From assembly GCA_018266075.1 (NCBI GenBank), contig JAFEBB010000029.1:1-64000 (forward strand): a DNA stretch of 64,000 nucleotides. The letters are read 5' to 3'. The notes under the pieces were generated by a model, which was given only the letters and a program-made list of their open reading frames with translations, was not told where the DNA came from and did no database searches. Within the stretch, counting starts at the first letter, position 1. Each line of letters begins with the position of its first letter. The translations under genes and the position numbers were made by a program. Positions 17,546-24,905 of this stretch are shown here, piece after piece. The stretch is from Deltaproteobacteria bacterium. Its GTDB lineage: Bacteria; Myxococcota; Myxococcia; Myxococcales; SZAS-1.

Positions 17546-19378
17546 ATGAACTCGAAGGCGCCCCAGCACCGCAAGCCGGAGACCTTGCACGGCATCGGCG
17601 CCTCGCCCGGCGTCGCGCTGGGGCGGGCGTTCCTGCTCAGCCGGGTGAAGGTCAAGACGCCGCGCTACCGCCTGGCCGACGCCGACGTCGAGCCGGAGCT
17701 GATGCGCTTCAAGACCGCGGTGGAACTCTCCGACCACCAGTTGGTGGAGGTGAAGGCCAGGCTGGAGGCCGGCGACGGCAAGGAGCACGCGCTCATCGTC
17801 GAGGCGCACCGGATGATGCTCATGGATCCGATGCTGCTCGATCAGGTGCGCCAGGTGATCCGCGACGAGAAGACCAACGCGGAGTGGGCCACACGCCGCG
17901 CGGTTCGAAAGATCAAGGCCCAGTTCGGCCAGATCGAGGACGAGTACTTCCGCGAGCGCCGCAGCGACGTGGACTTCGTGGGCGACCGGCTCATCCGCAA
18001 TCTCATGGGCCAGGTGGTGGACGTGCTCGACGGCCCCGAGGTGCCCGAGGACGCGATCGTCGTCGCGCACGAGCTCTCCCCCAGCGACGCCGCGCTCCTC
18101 TTGCAGCAGGGCCGGGTGCTCGGCTTCGTGACCGACCTCGGCGGCCACACCTCGCACACCGCGATCGTGGCCCGCGCGCGTGAGATCCCCGGCGTGGTGG
18201 GCGCCGAGGTCGCCAGCGAGATGATCGCCACCGGCGATCTGATCGCCGTCGACGGCGCGCGGGGCATGGTGGTCATCCACCCCACCGACGAGCAGGTGCG
18301 GCTCTTCCGCGAGGCCATTCGCCGCGAGGCCGAGAGCGAGGCCGCGCTGGGCCGGCTGCGCGACCTGCCCGCCACGCAGCTCGACGGCCGGCGCATCCAC
18401 CTGCTCGCCAACATCGAGTTCAAGGACGAGGTGCCGCACGCCCTGGACCACGGCGCCGAGGGCGTGGGCCTGTTCCGCACCGAGTTCCTGTACCTGGGCA
18501 AGGACCGCGCGCCGACCGAAGAGGAGCACTACCAGGCCTACCGCGCGGTGCTCGAGCAGATGGGCGATCGCGCGGTGATCATCCGCACGCTGGATCTCGG
18601 CGGCGACAAGATCGCCCAGCTCGACGCCTCGCTGCGCCAGGACAAAGAGGCCAACCCCGCGCTGGGCCTGCGCGCGCTGCGCTTCTGCCTCAAGCACCGC
18701 GACGTGTTCCGGGTGCAGCTGCGGGCGCTCTTGCGCGCGAGCGTGCACGGCAAGCTGCGCATCATGTTCCCGATGGTGTCGAACGTGCAGGAGCTGCGCG
18801 AGGCCAAGGCGCTGCTCGCCGCCACGCGCGTGGATCTGGGGCGCGAGGGCGTGCAGGTGGCCGACGAGATCCCGGTTGGGATCATGGTGGAGACGCCCTC
18901 TGCCGCGCTCACCGCCGACCGCCTGGCGAAGGAGTGCGACTTCTTCTCCATCGGCACCAACGACCTGATCCAGTACTCGGTGGCCATCGACCGCCAGAAC
19001 CGCGACGTGGCCTACCTGTACCACCCGCTGCAGCTCGCGATTCTGCGCGTGCTCAAGACCATCGTCGATGCAGCGCACGCGGCGCGCATCCCGGTGGGCA
19101 TGTGCGGCGAGATGGCCGGCGATCCCATGCACGCGCTGGTGCTCGCGGGGCTCGGGCTGGACTCACTCTCCATGAGCTCGGGCCAGATCCCGGTGGTGAA
19201 GCGCATCCTGCGCGCGAGCCGCAGCGACGAGGCCACGGCGCTGCTCGATCAGTGCCTCGCGCTCGACACCGCCGAGGAGATCGAGCGCCTGGTGCGCAGC
19301 GTGATGGAGCACCGCTTCGGCACCGCGCCCACGGAGATGGACCAGCCCGCCGAAGCGACGACCGAGACCGAGAGCTAG
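17546..19378 (+). CDS. ptsI: PTS Enzyme I (PEP-protein phosphotransferase)
   Basis: A 610-residue enzyme that autophosphorylates from phosphoenolpyruvate and passes phosphate to HPr. Motifs in order: GIGASPGVALGRA at the N-terminus, the phospho-His loop GGHTSHTAIVAR with His204, the PEP-binding LFRTEFLYL, and the C-terminal MVETPSA, FSIGTNDL and MCGEMAGDP blocks with the catalytic Cys. About 50 bp after HPr, so co-transcribed. It is about 35 residues longer than E. coli EI, the extra being at both ends, with no extra GAF domain. Its stop overlaps that of the convergent lipoprotein gene. Confidence 0.97.
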   Translation: MNSKAPQHRKPETLHGIGASPGVALGRAFLLSRVKVKTPRYRLADADVEPELMRFKTAVELSDHQLVEVKARLEAGDGKEHALIVEAHRMMLMDPMLLDQVRQVIRDEKTNAEWATRRAVRKIKAQFGQIEDEYFRERRSDVDFVGDRLIRNLMGQVVDVLDGPEVPEDAIVVAHELSPSDAALLLQQGRVLGFVTDLGGHTSHTAIVARAREIPGVVGAEVASEMIATGDLIAVDGARGMVVIHPTDEQVRLFREAIRREAESEAALGRLRDLPATQLDGRRIHLLANIEFKDEVPHALDHGAEGVGLFRTEFLYLGKDRAPTEEEHYQAYRAVLEQMGDRAVIIRTLDLGGDKIAQLDASLRQDKEANPALGLRALRFCLKHRDVFRVQLRALLRASVHGKLRIMFPMVSNVQELREAKALLAATRVDLGREGVQVADEIPVGIMVETPSAALTADRLAKECDFFSIGTNDLIQYSVAIDRQNRDVAYLYHPLQLAILRVLKTIVDAAHAARIPVGMCGEMAGDPMHALVLAGLGLDSLSMSSGQIPVVKRILRASRSDEATALLDQCLALDTAEEIERLVRSVMEHRFGTAPTEMDQPAEATTETES

Positions 19379-19836
19379 GGACCGGCGTCGAGCGGCAGGT
19401 CGCAGAAGCCTTCGGGAATCGTGGTGAGGTTCAGGCAGCTCGAGCCCGAGCTGGCCTGCGGGCAGGTGGTGCCGCCGTCGGTGGGCTGCAGCGAGAGATC
19501 GCAGAACGGGAAGCAGTGCTTGCCGGCCACGAAGCCCGAGAACTCCAGGTCCACGCAGGCCGTGCCGGCCTTGCAGTTGGAGTCGTCGTTGCAGGCCGTG
19601 TAGACATCGCCCGTGCCGGCGGCGCCGCAGATGGTGTTGCCCGCGGGCTGGATGGTGCACTTCAGGCCGGTGGGGCAGTTCGTCTGGGCGTAGGGATCGC
19701 AGGGGCCGGCGTCGACGGGGCCCGCATCGAGCGGTCCGGCGTCGAAGGTGAAGTTCTTGGTTCCGCCGCACGCCAACGAGCCCAAGATCGCCAGGGCGGA
19801 GAGCGGCAGGCAGAGCAGCGCAAGGCGGCGGACCAT
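19375..19836 (-). CDS. Cys-rich lipoprotein with Asp-Ala-Gly-Pro repeats
   Basis: A 153-residue putative lipoprotein: signal peptide with lipobox Leu-Ala-Cys at Cys23, then three Asp-Ala-Gly-Pro units, then a domain with about ten Cys residues in CDPYAQTNCPTGLKC, ACNDDSNCKAGTAC and related spacings. Such short Cys-rich surface lipoproteins are common in Myxococcota and are of unknown function. It is transcribed alone. Confidence 0.75.
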   Translation of the reverse strand: MVRRLALLCLPLSALAILGSLACGGTKNFTFDAGPLDAGPVDAGPCDPYAQTNCPTGLKCTIQPAGNTICGAAGTGDVYTACNDDSNCKAGTACVDLEFSGFVAGKHCFPFCDLSLQPTDGGTTCPQASSGSSCLNLTTIPEGFCDLPLDAGP

Positions 19837-19973
19837 GTATCCCTCGGGTCGTCGGACCAGTTCTAGGACAGTTTCGCCGGAACGCGCGCAATTTTCGAGT
19901 TCTCACCCCGACATTGACGCACTCCACGGAATGGTTACGGTTCGCCCGGAAATCGCTTTCCGAGGTCAGTGGC

Positions 19974-20195
19974 ATGCCCCTCTACGAGTACGAATGCGCG
20001 AAGTGCGGCACCTTCGAGGCCAACCAGCGGATCACCGAGCCCGCGCTCACCAAGTGCCCGCAGTGCAGCGGCAAGAAGGTGAACCGGCTCATCTCCACCA
20101 GCTCCTTCAGCCTCAAGGGTGACGGCTGGTACCGCGACCTCTACGGCAAGGGCGGCTCCAACTCGTCGAGCGGCGGTGGAAAGCCCGCGGCGTGA
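19974..20195 (+). CDS. FmdB-family zinc-ribbon protein
   Basis: A 73-residue protein starting MPLYEYECAKCGTFE, the family start, with two CxxC pairs (C8/C11 and C29/C32) forming a zinc ribbon; the rest is a Gly/Ser-rich tail. FmdB-type proteins are small putative regulators of unknown target. ATG 19974 was chosen because it begins the conserved sequence. Its stop overlaps the GTG start of the pseudouridine synthase gene. Confidence 0.9.
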   Translation: MPLYEYECAKCGTFEANQRITEPALTKCPQCSGKKVNRLISTSSFSLKGDGWYRDLYGKGGSNSSSGGGKPAA

Positions 20196-21121
20196 AGAAG
20201 CTGGAGTTGCAGGTCGCCGAGTCCGACGCGCGTGAGCGGCTCGACCGCTTCGTGGCCCGGGCCGGCGGCATCGCGCGCGGGCTGGCGCGGCGGACCATCG
20301 AAGCCGGCGGCGTGTACGTCGACGGCAAGCGCACCAAGGTCGCGTCGCGCGGGGTGCACCCCGGGCAGACGGTGTCCGTCGTCCTCGAAGAAGCGGGCCG
20401 CGCGGCGCCGCAGCCCAAGCTCGAATCGCCGCTGCACGTGATCTTCGAGGACGCGCACCTGCTCGCGGTGGACAAGCCTGCGGGCATCGCCGCGCAGGCG
20501 ACGCTCGCCACGGATCGCGGCGCGCTGACGTCGATGGTGGCGGCGCACCTCGGGCTCCCTTCGGATCGCGACGTGGGCCTGGTGCACCGGCTCGACCGCG
20601 AGACGAGCGGCGTGACCGTGTTCGGCAAGAGCAAGCGGGCCGTCGCGAACCTGGCGGAGGCGTTTCGCGAGGGCACGGTGCAGAAGCGCTACCTCGCCAT
20701 CGCCGGAGGGCCCATCGACGCCGCGCACGAGGTCGATGCGTGGCTGGCGAAAGATCCGTCGAAGCCGGGGCTCTTCAAGCCGGTGCCTGCGGGCACGGGC
20801 GTGCCTGCGCAGACGCGCGTGGAGCCGCTGTCGAAGCCCGGCCCCGCGACGCTCGTTGCGTGCCTTCCCGCAACCGGACGCACGCACCAGATCCGCGTGC
20901 ACCTCGTCTCGCTGGCCGCGCCCATCGTGGGCGACAAGCGCTACGGCGGGCCAGTGAAGGTGCAGCTGCCGAACGGCGAGCTCGTGGGCGAGCGCGTGCT
21001 CTTGCACGCTGAGCGGCTCGAGCTGCGGCATCCGATCTCCGGTGAAGCGATGGTGTTTCGTGCGCCGGCGCCTGCGGACCTCGTCGCGGCGGCGGCGTTG
21101 CTGGGCGTGGCGCTCGACTGA
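20192..21121 (+). CDS. RluA-family 23S rRNA pseudouridine synthase (GTG start)
   Basis: A 309-residue enzyme that isomerises uridine to pseudouridine in RNA. Residues 1-65 are an S4 RNA-binding domain. The catalytic motif VHRLDRETSG at 131-140 carries the nucleophile Asp135. The ATGRTHQIRVHL block near residue 228 completes the RluA signature. It may be RluD- or RluC-like; the exact target cannot be told. GTG 20192 gives a GTGA overlap with the FmdB-family gene. Confidence 0.93.
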   Translation: MKKLELQVAESDARERLDRFVARAGGIARGLARRTIEAGGVYVDGKRTKVASRGVHPGQTVSVVLEEAGRAAPQPKLESPLHVIFEDAHLLAVDKPAGIAAQATLATDRGALTSMVAAHLGLPSDRDVGLVHRLDRETSGVTVFGKSKRAVANLAEAFREGTVQKRYLAIAGGPIDAAHEVDAWLAKDPSKPGLFKPVPAGTGVPAQTRVEPLSKPGPATLVACLPATGRTHQIRVHLVSLAAPIVGDKRYGGPVKVQLPNGELVGERVLLHAERLELRHPISGEAMVFRAPAPADLVAAAALLGVALD

Positions 21122-21176
21122 AGTCACTTGATCTTTGCGAGCTGATCCGGATCGCGATCCGCGAGCCTGGAATCGG

Positions 21177-21205
21177 TTGCCAGCCCCGCACCGGCGCGCT
21201 AATCA
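21177..21205 (+). promoter_or_regulatory. Likely sigma-70 promoter of the histone-fold gene
   Basis: A -35 box TTGCCA at 21177-21182, a 17-bp spacer and a -10 box TAATCA at 21200-21205, ahead of the ATG at 21268. A 14-bp palindrome CGGATCGCGATCCG (21148-21161) lies just upstream and could be a regulator site. Confidence 0.45.
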
Positions 21206-21267
21206 AACGCCGCTTTTTTCCCACACGAGGCGTCGAACGGGCTTCGTCCCAAATCCACGGAGTGATC

Positions 21268-21468
21268 ATGGCCGGCGGCAAGAAGGACCTGGAGATGTTG
21301 ATCGTGCAGAGCAAGATCCGCGAGACGGTGCGCGAGCTGGACAAGAACATGCGCATCTCCGACGAGTTCCTGATGGCGCTCAACGAGCACGTCCACGGCG
21401 CCCTGAAGACGTTCATCAGCCGCGCCGACAAGAACGGCCGCAAGACCCTGCGCGAGTACGACGTCTGA
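21268..21468 (+). CDS. Histone-fold DNA-binding protein candidate
   Basis: A 66-residue basic protein that fits a single histone fold. Helix 1 covers about residues 10-24, a Ser31 cap begins the long helix 2 (32-55), and the sequence after the second loop, GRKTLREYDV, matches the RKT(I/V/L)xxxD ending of archaeal histones, where the Arg-Thr pair contacts DNA and the Asp forms an intramolecular clamp. Similar short histones are known in Bdellovibrio and some other bacteria. It should form a dimer that binds DNA. ATG 21268 has GGAG 5 bp upstream; a GTG six bases earlier is possible. It has its own promoter and terminator. Confidence 0.65.
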   Translation: MAGGKKDLEMLIVQSKIRETVRELDKNMRISDEFLMALNEHVHGALKTFISRADKNGRKTLREYDV

Positions 21469-21493
21469 TCCGAGTCGGATCCACGTTGAACCC

Positions 21494-21524
21494 AAGGCTC
21501 TGCTTCGGCGGGGCCTTTGTTTTT
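21494..21524 (+). terminator. Rho-independent terminator after the histone-fold gene
   Basis: Stem AAGGCTC / GGGCCTT (7 pairs, one G-U) with a 10-base loop, followed by TTGTTTTT. It ends at the stop codon of the convergent MFS gene. Confidence 0.75.
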
Positions 21525-22894
21525 CAGTCGAGCGCCGGGAGCACTTCCGCGGTCGCTGCATCGCGCGCAGGCCCGGGCGCGAGCGCGAGCAGGGTGGCCG
21601 CACCGACCGCAGCCACCGGCGCGATGAGCGCCACCTGCCACGCGGGATGCGCCCGGGCGAGATCGAGCAGCGCCACCGCCACCGCGCCGCCGAGCATGCG
21701 CGCCGCGTAGATCACGCTCGTCACCGCGCCGCGCGCCTGCCAGGGAACCACGCTCTGCGGCCCGATCGTCGAGGTGCTCGCGGCCGGCCCCAACCCGAAC
21801 CCGAAGATGCCCAGCGCCACCAGCACCGCCACCAGCGGCGGCTCGCTCAGCGCACAGCCCGCGAGCAGCGCCGCCCCCATCGCGCAGACCGCGAGCGCCG
21901 CGCCGACGCTCAAGCGCATCCCCCCGCGAAGCAGCAGCACCACGCCCGCCGACGAGCCCACCGCCCAGCAGGCCAGCATCGGCACCAGCGCGAAGCCAGC
22001 GGTGAGCGCGCCATGGCCGCGGCCCGTCATCCACAACGGCACGTACGCCGACGTCGAGTAGAGCAACGCGCCCGCGAACGCACCGCCCACGAGCCCCGCT
22101 TGCACGTTGCGATCGCGCAGGTGCTGGAACGGAACCACCTTCACCGGCGCGCGCTGCTGCTGCTTCCAGAACGCCGTGCCCAACGCGAGCGCTCCGACGA
22201 GCAGCGCCAACCGCACCACCAGCGACGTCTCGCGCTCGAGCGCCAGCAGGGCGAGCGCCGTCGCCAGGCCGCCGAGCACCGGGCCGACGATGTCCGCGCG
22301 CTCGGCCACGCGCGCCGGATCCCGGTAGCTCTTCGCGAGCAGCAGCGCCGCGAGCGCGCCCACCGGCAGGTTCACCAGGAACACCCAGCGCCAGCTCATG
22401 TGGCCCACGATCAATCCGCCCAGCACGGGCCCGAGCACGTTCGCGAGTCCCCAGAACGCGGTGATCACCGCCTGCATCTTCGCGCGCTCTTCCAGCGTGT
22501 AGAGGTCGGCGGTGATGGTCATCGTGGTCGGCTGGATCACGCCGGCGCCGAGGCCTTGCAGCGCCCGGAAGGCGATGAGCGCGGTCATGCCGTTCGCGAT
22601 TCCGCAAAGCGCGGAGCCCGCGAGGAAGAGCGCCACGCCGCCGAGGAACACCGGCTTGCGGCCGAGCTGGTCGGCGAGCTTGCCCGCGAGCATCACGCCC
22701 AGCGTGCTCGCCAGCAGGAACGCGGTGAAGACCCACGCATAGTGCGCGCGGCCGCCGAGCGCCTCTGTAATCGTGGGCATCGCGGTGGTGACCACCGTGC
22801 CCTCGAGCGCGCTGACCACCAGGGCGAGGATCACCGCCGTGGTCGCCACCTGCCGGGCCCGTCCCGGCGCCATCGCTCCGCCGCTCCGATTCAT
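21524..22894 (-). CDS. MFS drug/proton antiporter (DHA2-like)
   Basis: A 456-residue transporter with 12-14 predicted helices. Motif A GKLADQLGRKP near residue 65 and the motif-C-like region GLANVLGPVLGGLIVGHMSWRWVFLVNLP place it in the EmrB/QacA (DHA2) group of multidrug exporters. ATG 22894 was chosen over a GTG seven codons upstream because it gives a short cytoplasmic N-terminus. It is divergent from a LysR-type regulator 70 bp away, with twin palindromes between them, so that regulator very likely controls it. Confidence 0.92.
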   Translation of the reverse strand: MNRSGGAMAPGRARQVATTAVILALVVSALEGTVVTTAMPTITEALGGRAHYAWVFTAFLLASTLGVMLAGKLADQLGRKPVFLGGVALFLAGSALCGIANGMTALIAFRALQGLGAGVIQPTTMTITADLYTLEERAKMQAVITAFWGLANVLGPVLGGLIVGHMSWRWVFLVNLPVGALAALLLAKSYRDPARVAERADIVGPVLGGLATALALLALERETSLVVRLALLVGALALGTAFWKQQQRAPVKVVPFQHLRDRNVQAGLVGGAFAGALLYSTSAYVPLWMTGRGHGALTAGFALVPMLACWAVGSSAGVVLLLRGGMRLSVGAALAVCAMGAALLAGCALSEPPLVAVLVALGIFGFGLGPAASTSTIGPQSVVPWQARGAVTSVIYAARMLGGAVAVALLDLARAHPAWQVALIAPVAAVGAATLLALAPGPARDAATAEVLPALD

Positions 22895-22920
22895 GCGTCC
22901 AAGGATAAGCGCCACGAGGA

Positions 22921-22935
22921 ATGCGTAAACCGCAT
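22921..22935. promoter_or_regulatory. LysR-type operator 1 (ATGCG-N5-CGCAT)
   Basis: Perfect inverted repeat ATGCGTAAACCGCAT, which satisfies the T-N11-A rule of LysR-type binding sites. It lies in the 70-bp gap between the divergent MFS and LysR genes. Confidence 0.7.
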
Positions 22936-22951
22936 CTCACGAATATGATTC

Positions 22952-22966
22952 ATGCGAAATCCGCAT
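22952..22966. promoter_or_regulatory. LysR-type operator 2 (ATGCG-N5-CGCAT)
   Basis: Second perfect copy of the same arms, ATGCGAAATCCGCAT, 31 bp (about three helical turns) after the first. It overlaps the ATG of the LysR gene, which suggests autorepression. Confidence 0.7.
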
Positions 22967-23852
22967 GGATACGAACCAGCTCCAGGCCTTCCTCGCCGTC
23001 GCCGGGCGCCGGCAGCTCACCAGCGCCGCCCGCCAGCTCGGCGTCTCGCAGCCCACGCTCTCGCGCCAGGTGCAGGCGCTCGAGAAGGAGCTGGGCGTTC
23101 GCCTGCTCGTGCGCACGCCGCGCGGCGTGGTGCTCACCGACGCAGGCGAGCGCTTCCTGGCCCACGCCCGGGAGGGCCTCGAGGCCCTGCGCGCCGGCGC
23201 CACCGAGCTGCACGAGCTCGCCAACCAGCCGCGCGGTCCCGTGGCGCTGGGCACGCTGCCCACCGTGGGCGCGTACCTGATGCCGGCGCTGCTGCAGGCG
23301 TTCCTGAAGCGCTACCCCGACGTGCACCTGCGCCTCGAGGAAGGCCTCGCCGACGAGCTCGAAGAAAAGGTGGCCGACGGCGATCTCGACCTGGCCATCG
23401 TGAACCTGCCCTTTCGGCGCGCGGACCTCGTGGTGCAGAAGCTCTGGGAGGAGAAGTTCGCGCTGGTGGCGCCGCGCGGACACAAGCTCACGCAGAGCAA
23501 GCGGCCGGTGAGCCTCGCGGCCGTCGCGCGTGAGCCGCTGGTCGTCGTCACGGGAACCGTGGCCACGCTCGCGCTGCGCGCTGCGGCGGAGGCGCAAGGC
23601 ATCGCGCCGCGCATCGCGATGGAGGTGGATCACCCCGAGAGCTTGCGGCGCATGGTCGAGCGCGGGCTGGGCGTGGCGCTTCTGCCGGAGCTGATGTCGC
23701 GCGATCGCCAGGGCGCGAACTTCGACGTGGCCGAGGTCCGCGATGCGCCGCGGCGCACGGTCGCGCTGGTCCATCGCGGCGAGCGCTCGCTGACGTCGGC
23801 CGCGCGCGCGTTGAAGCGCGTCATCGCCGAGCGGCTGCAGCGGCGCCCGTGA
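22965..23852 (+). CDS. LysR-family transcriptional regulator
   Basis: A 295-residue regulator. Residues 1-60 are the winged helix-turn-helix (LQAFLAVAGRRQLTSAARQLGVSQPTLSRQV pattern, then RTPRGVVLTDAGERF). Residues 90-290 are the periplasmic-binding-protein-like effector domain. The divergent MFS exporter gene and the two operator palindromes between the genes make it the likely sensor of an exported compound. The effector is unknown. The start codon itself lies in the second palindrome. Confidence 0.95.
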   Translation: MDTNQLQAFLAVAGRRQLTSAARQLGVSQPTLSRQVQALEKELGVRLLVRTPRGVVLTDAGERFLAHAREGLEALRAGATELHELANQPRGPVALGTLPTVGAYLMPALLQAFLKRYPDVHLRLEEGLADELEEKVADGDLDLAIVNLPFRRADLVVQKLWEEKFALVAPRGHKLTQSKRPVSLAAVAREPLVVVTGTVATLALRAAAEAQGIAPRIAMEVDHPESLRRMVERGLGVALLPELMSRDRQGANFDVAEVRDAPRRTVALVHRGERSLTSAARALKRVIAERLQRRP

Positions 23853-24848
23853 TCAGGCCACGCAGGTGAAGTCGCGGGTCTCCAGCCAGCCGCGCGGCTC
23901 GAGGAACTCGCGCACCTGTTGGCGGCCGCCCTTCGCGCCCACGGCCACGAGCAGGTGCACGCCATCCGGCGCGCCGAGCGATTCGTAGCCCACGACCTCC
24001 ACGCCTTCGATGCGCTGGCCGATCTTGCGCGGGTGCACTTCCACGTAGCCGCGAATCGCCACGCCGCGCGCGCGCAGCAACCGCGCGAGCCGCAACCCGG
24101 TTGGACCCGCCCCCGCGAGCCGCACGCCGCCCTTCACGAACGGCTCGCGCGCGAGGTGCTCGGCCTTGAGTGCCGCGTGGGCCTCGAGGCGATAGCGCGC
24201 GTCGGTGCGGGTGAGCCGATGCCCGGAGTCGCGCCAGCGCAGCACCCGCTCGGTCACACTCCCGAGCCGAAGGCCGCGCTCCAGGAGCGCCAGCCAGAGC
24301 GCGTAGTCCTCGGGAAAATCGCCCTCGCGCCAGCCGCCCACGGCCTCCAGCGCGCTCTTTCGGATCAGCGTCGCCGGATGCACCAGCGGGCTCTCCACGT
24401 AGCGATCGCGATATATCTCGTCCGACGCATGCAGGCCATCGAGCCAGGCCTGGTAGTGGCGCATGCCGTCGCGCAGCTCGCCTGCACCGAAGATCTCCAC
24501 GCGCCCGCCCACCGCCGCGAGCCCGACCTCACGCATCGCCTTGTTCTGCGCGGCCCAGCGACCCGTGAGCCAGACGTCGTCGGCGTCCATGCGCGCGACG
24601 AGCGGCGCCCGGCACTGGCTGAGCCCGGCATTGAGCGCGGCCGAGATCCCGCGCCCCGGGCCTTCGACGACCTTCACCCGCGCATCGCGCCGAGCCCATT
24701 CCTGGAGCTTCTCTGAAGTGCCATCGCGACACCGGTCGTCGACGACGATGAGCTCGGCCTCATGCGGCAGATCGGCGAGCGTGGACGCTACCGCCTCGTC
24801 GACGGTGTCCCGGGCGTCCTTCACCGGCATCAAGGCGCTCACTTCCAC
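23853..24848 (-). CDS. Family 2 glycosyltransferase with C-terminal nucleotide-binding-like domain
   Basis: A 331-residue protein. The N-terminal 220 residues are a GT-A fold: ALMPVKDA first strand, LIVVDDRCRDGT, ISAALNAGLSQ and the metal-binding MDADD. The C-terminal 95 residues have a Rossmann-like start (LAGAGPTGLRLARLLRARG) and a CVA end, a tail also seen on some other bacterial GT2 enzymes. Sugar and acceptor are unknown. The start is a GTG at 24848, chosen because the first beta strand needs VEVSALMPV; GTG 24842 and ATG 24830 are alternatives. Divergent from the TPR protein gene. Confidence 0.85.
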   Translation of the reverse strand: MEVSALMPVKDARDTVDEAVASTLADLPHEAELIVVDDRCRDGTSEKLQEWARRDARVKVVEGPGRGISAALNAGLSQCRAPLVARMDADDVWLTGRWAAQNKAMREVGLAAVGGRVEIFGAGELRDGMRHYQAWLDGLHASDEIYRDRYVESPLVHPATLIRKSALEAVGGWREGDFPEDYALWLALLERGLRLGSVTERVLRWRDSGHRLTRTDARYRLEAHAALKAEHLAREPFVKGGVRLAGAGPTGLRLARLLRARGVAIRGYVEVHPRKIGQRIEGVEVVGYESLGAPDGVHLLVAVGAKGGRQQVREFLEPRGWLETRDFTCVA

Positions 24849-24905
24849 GCTGCGGGTATACACTGGCTGTCCCGGTCGCCCACCAGCCACGACTTCCTCG
24901 ATTCG

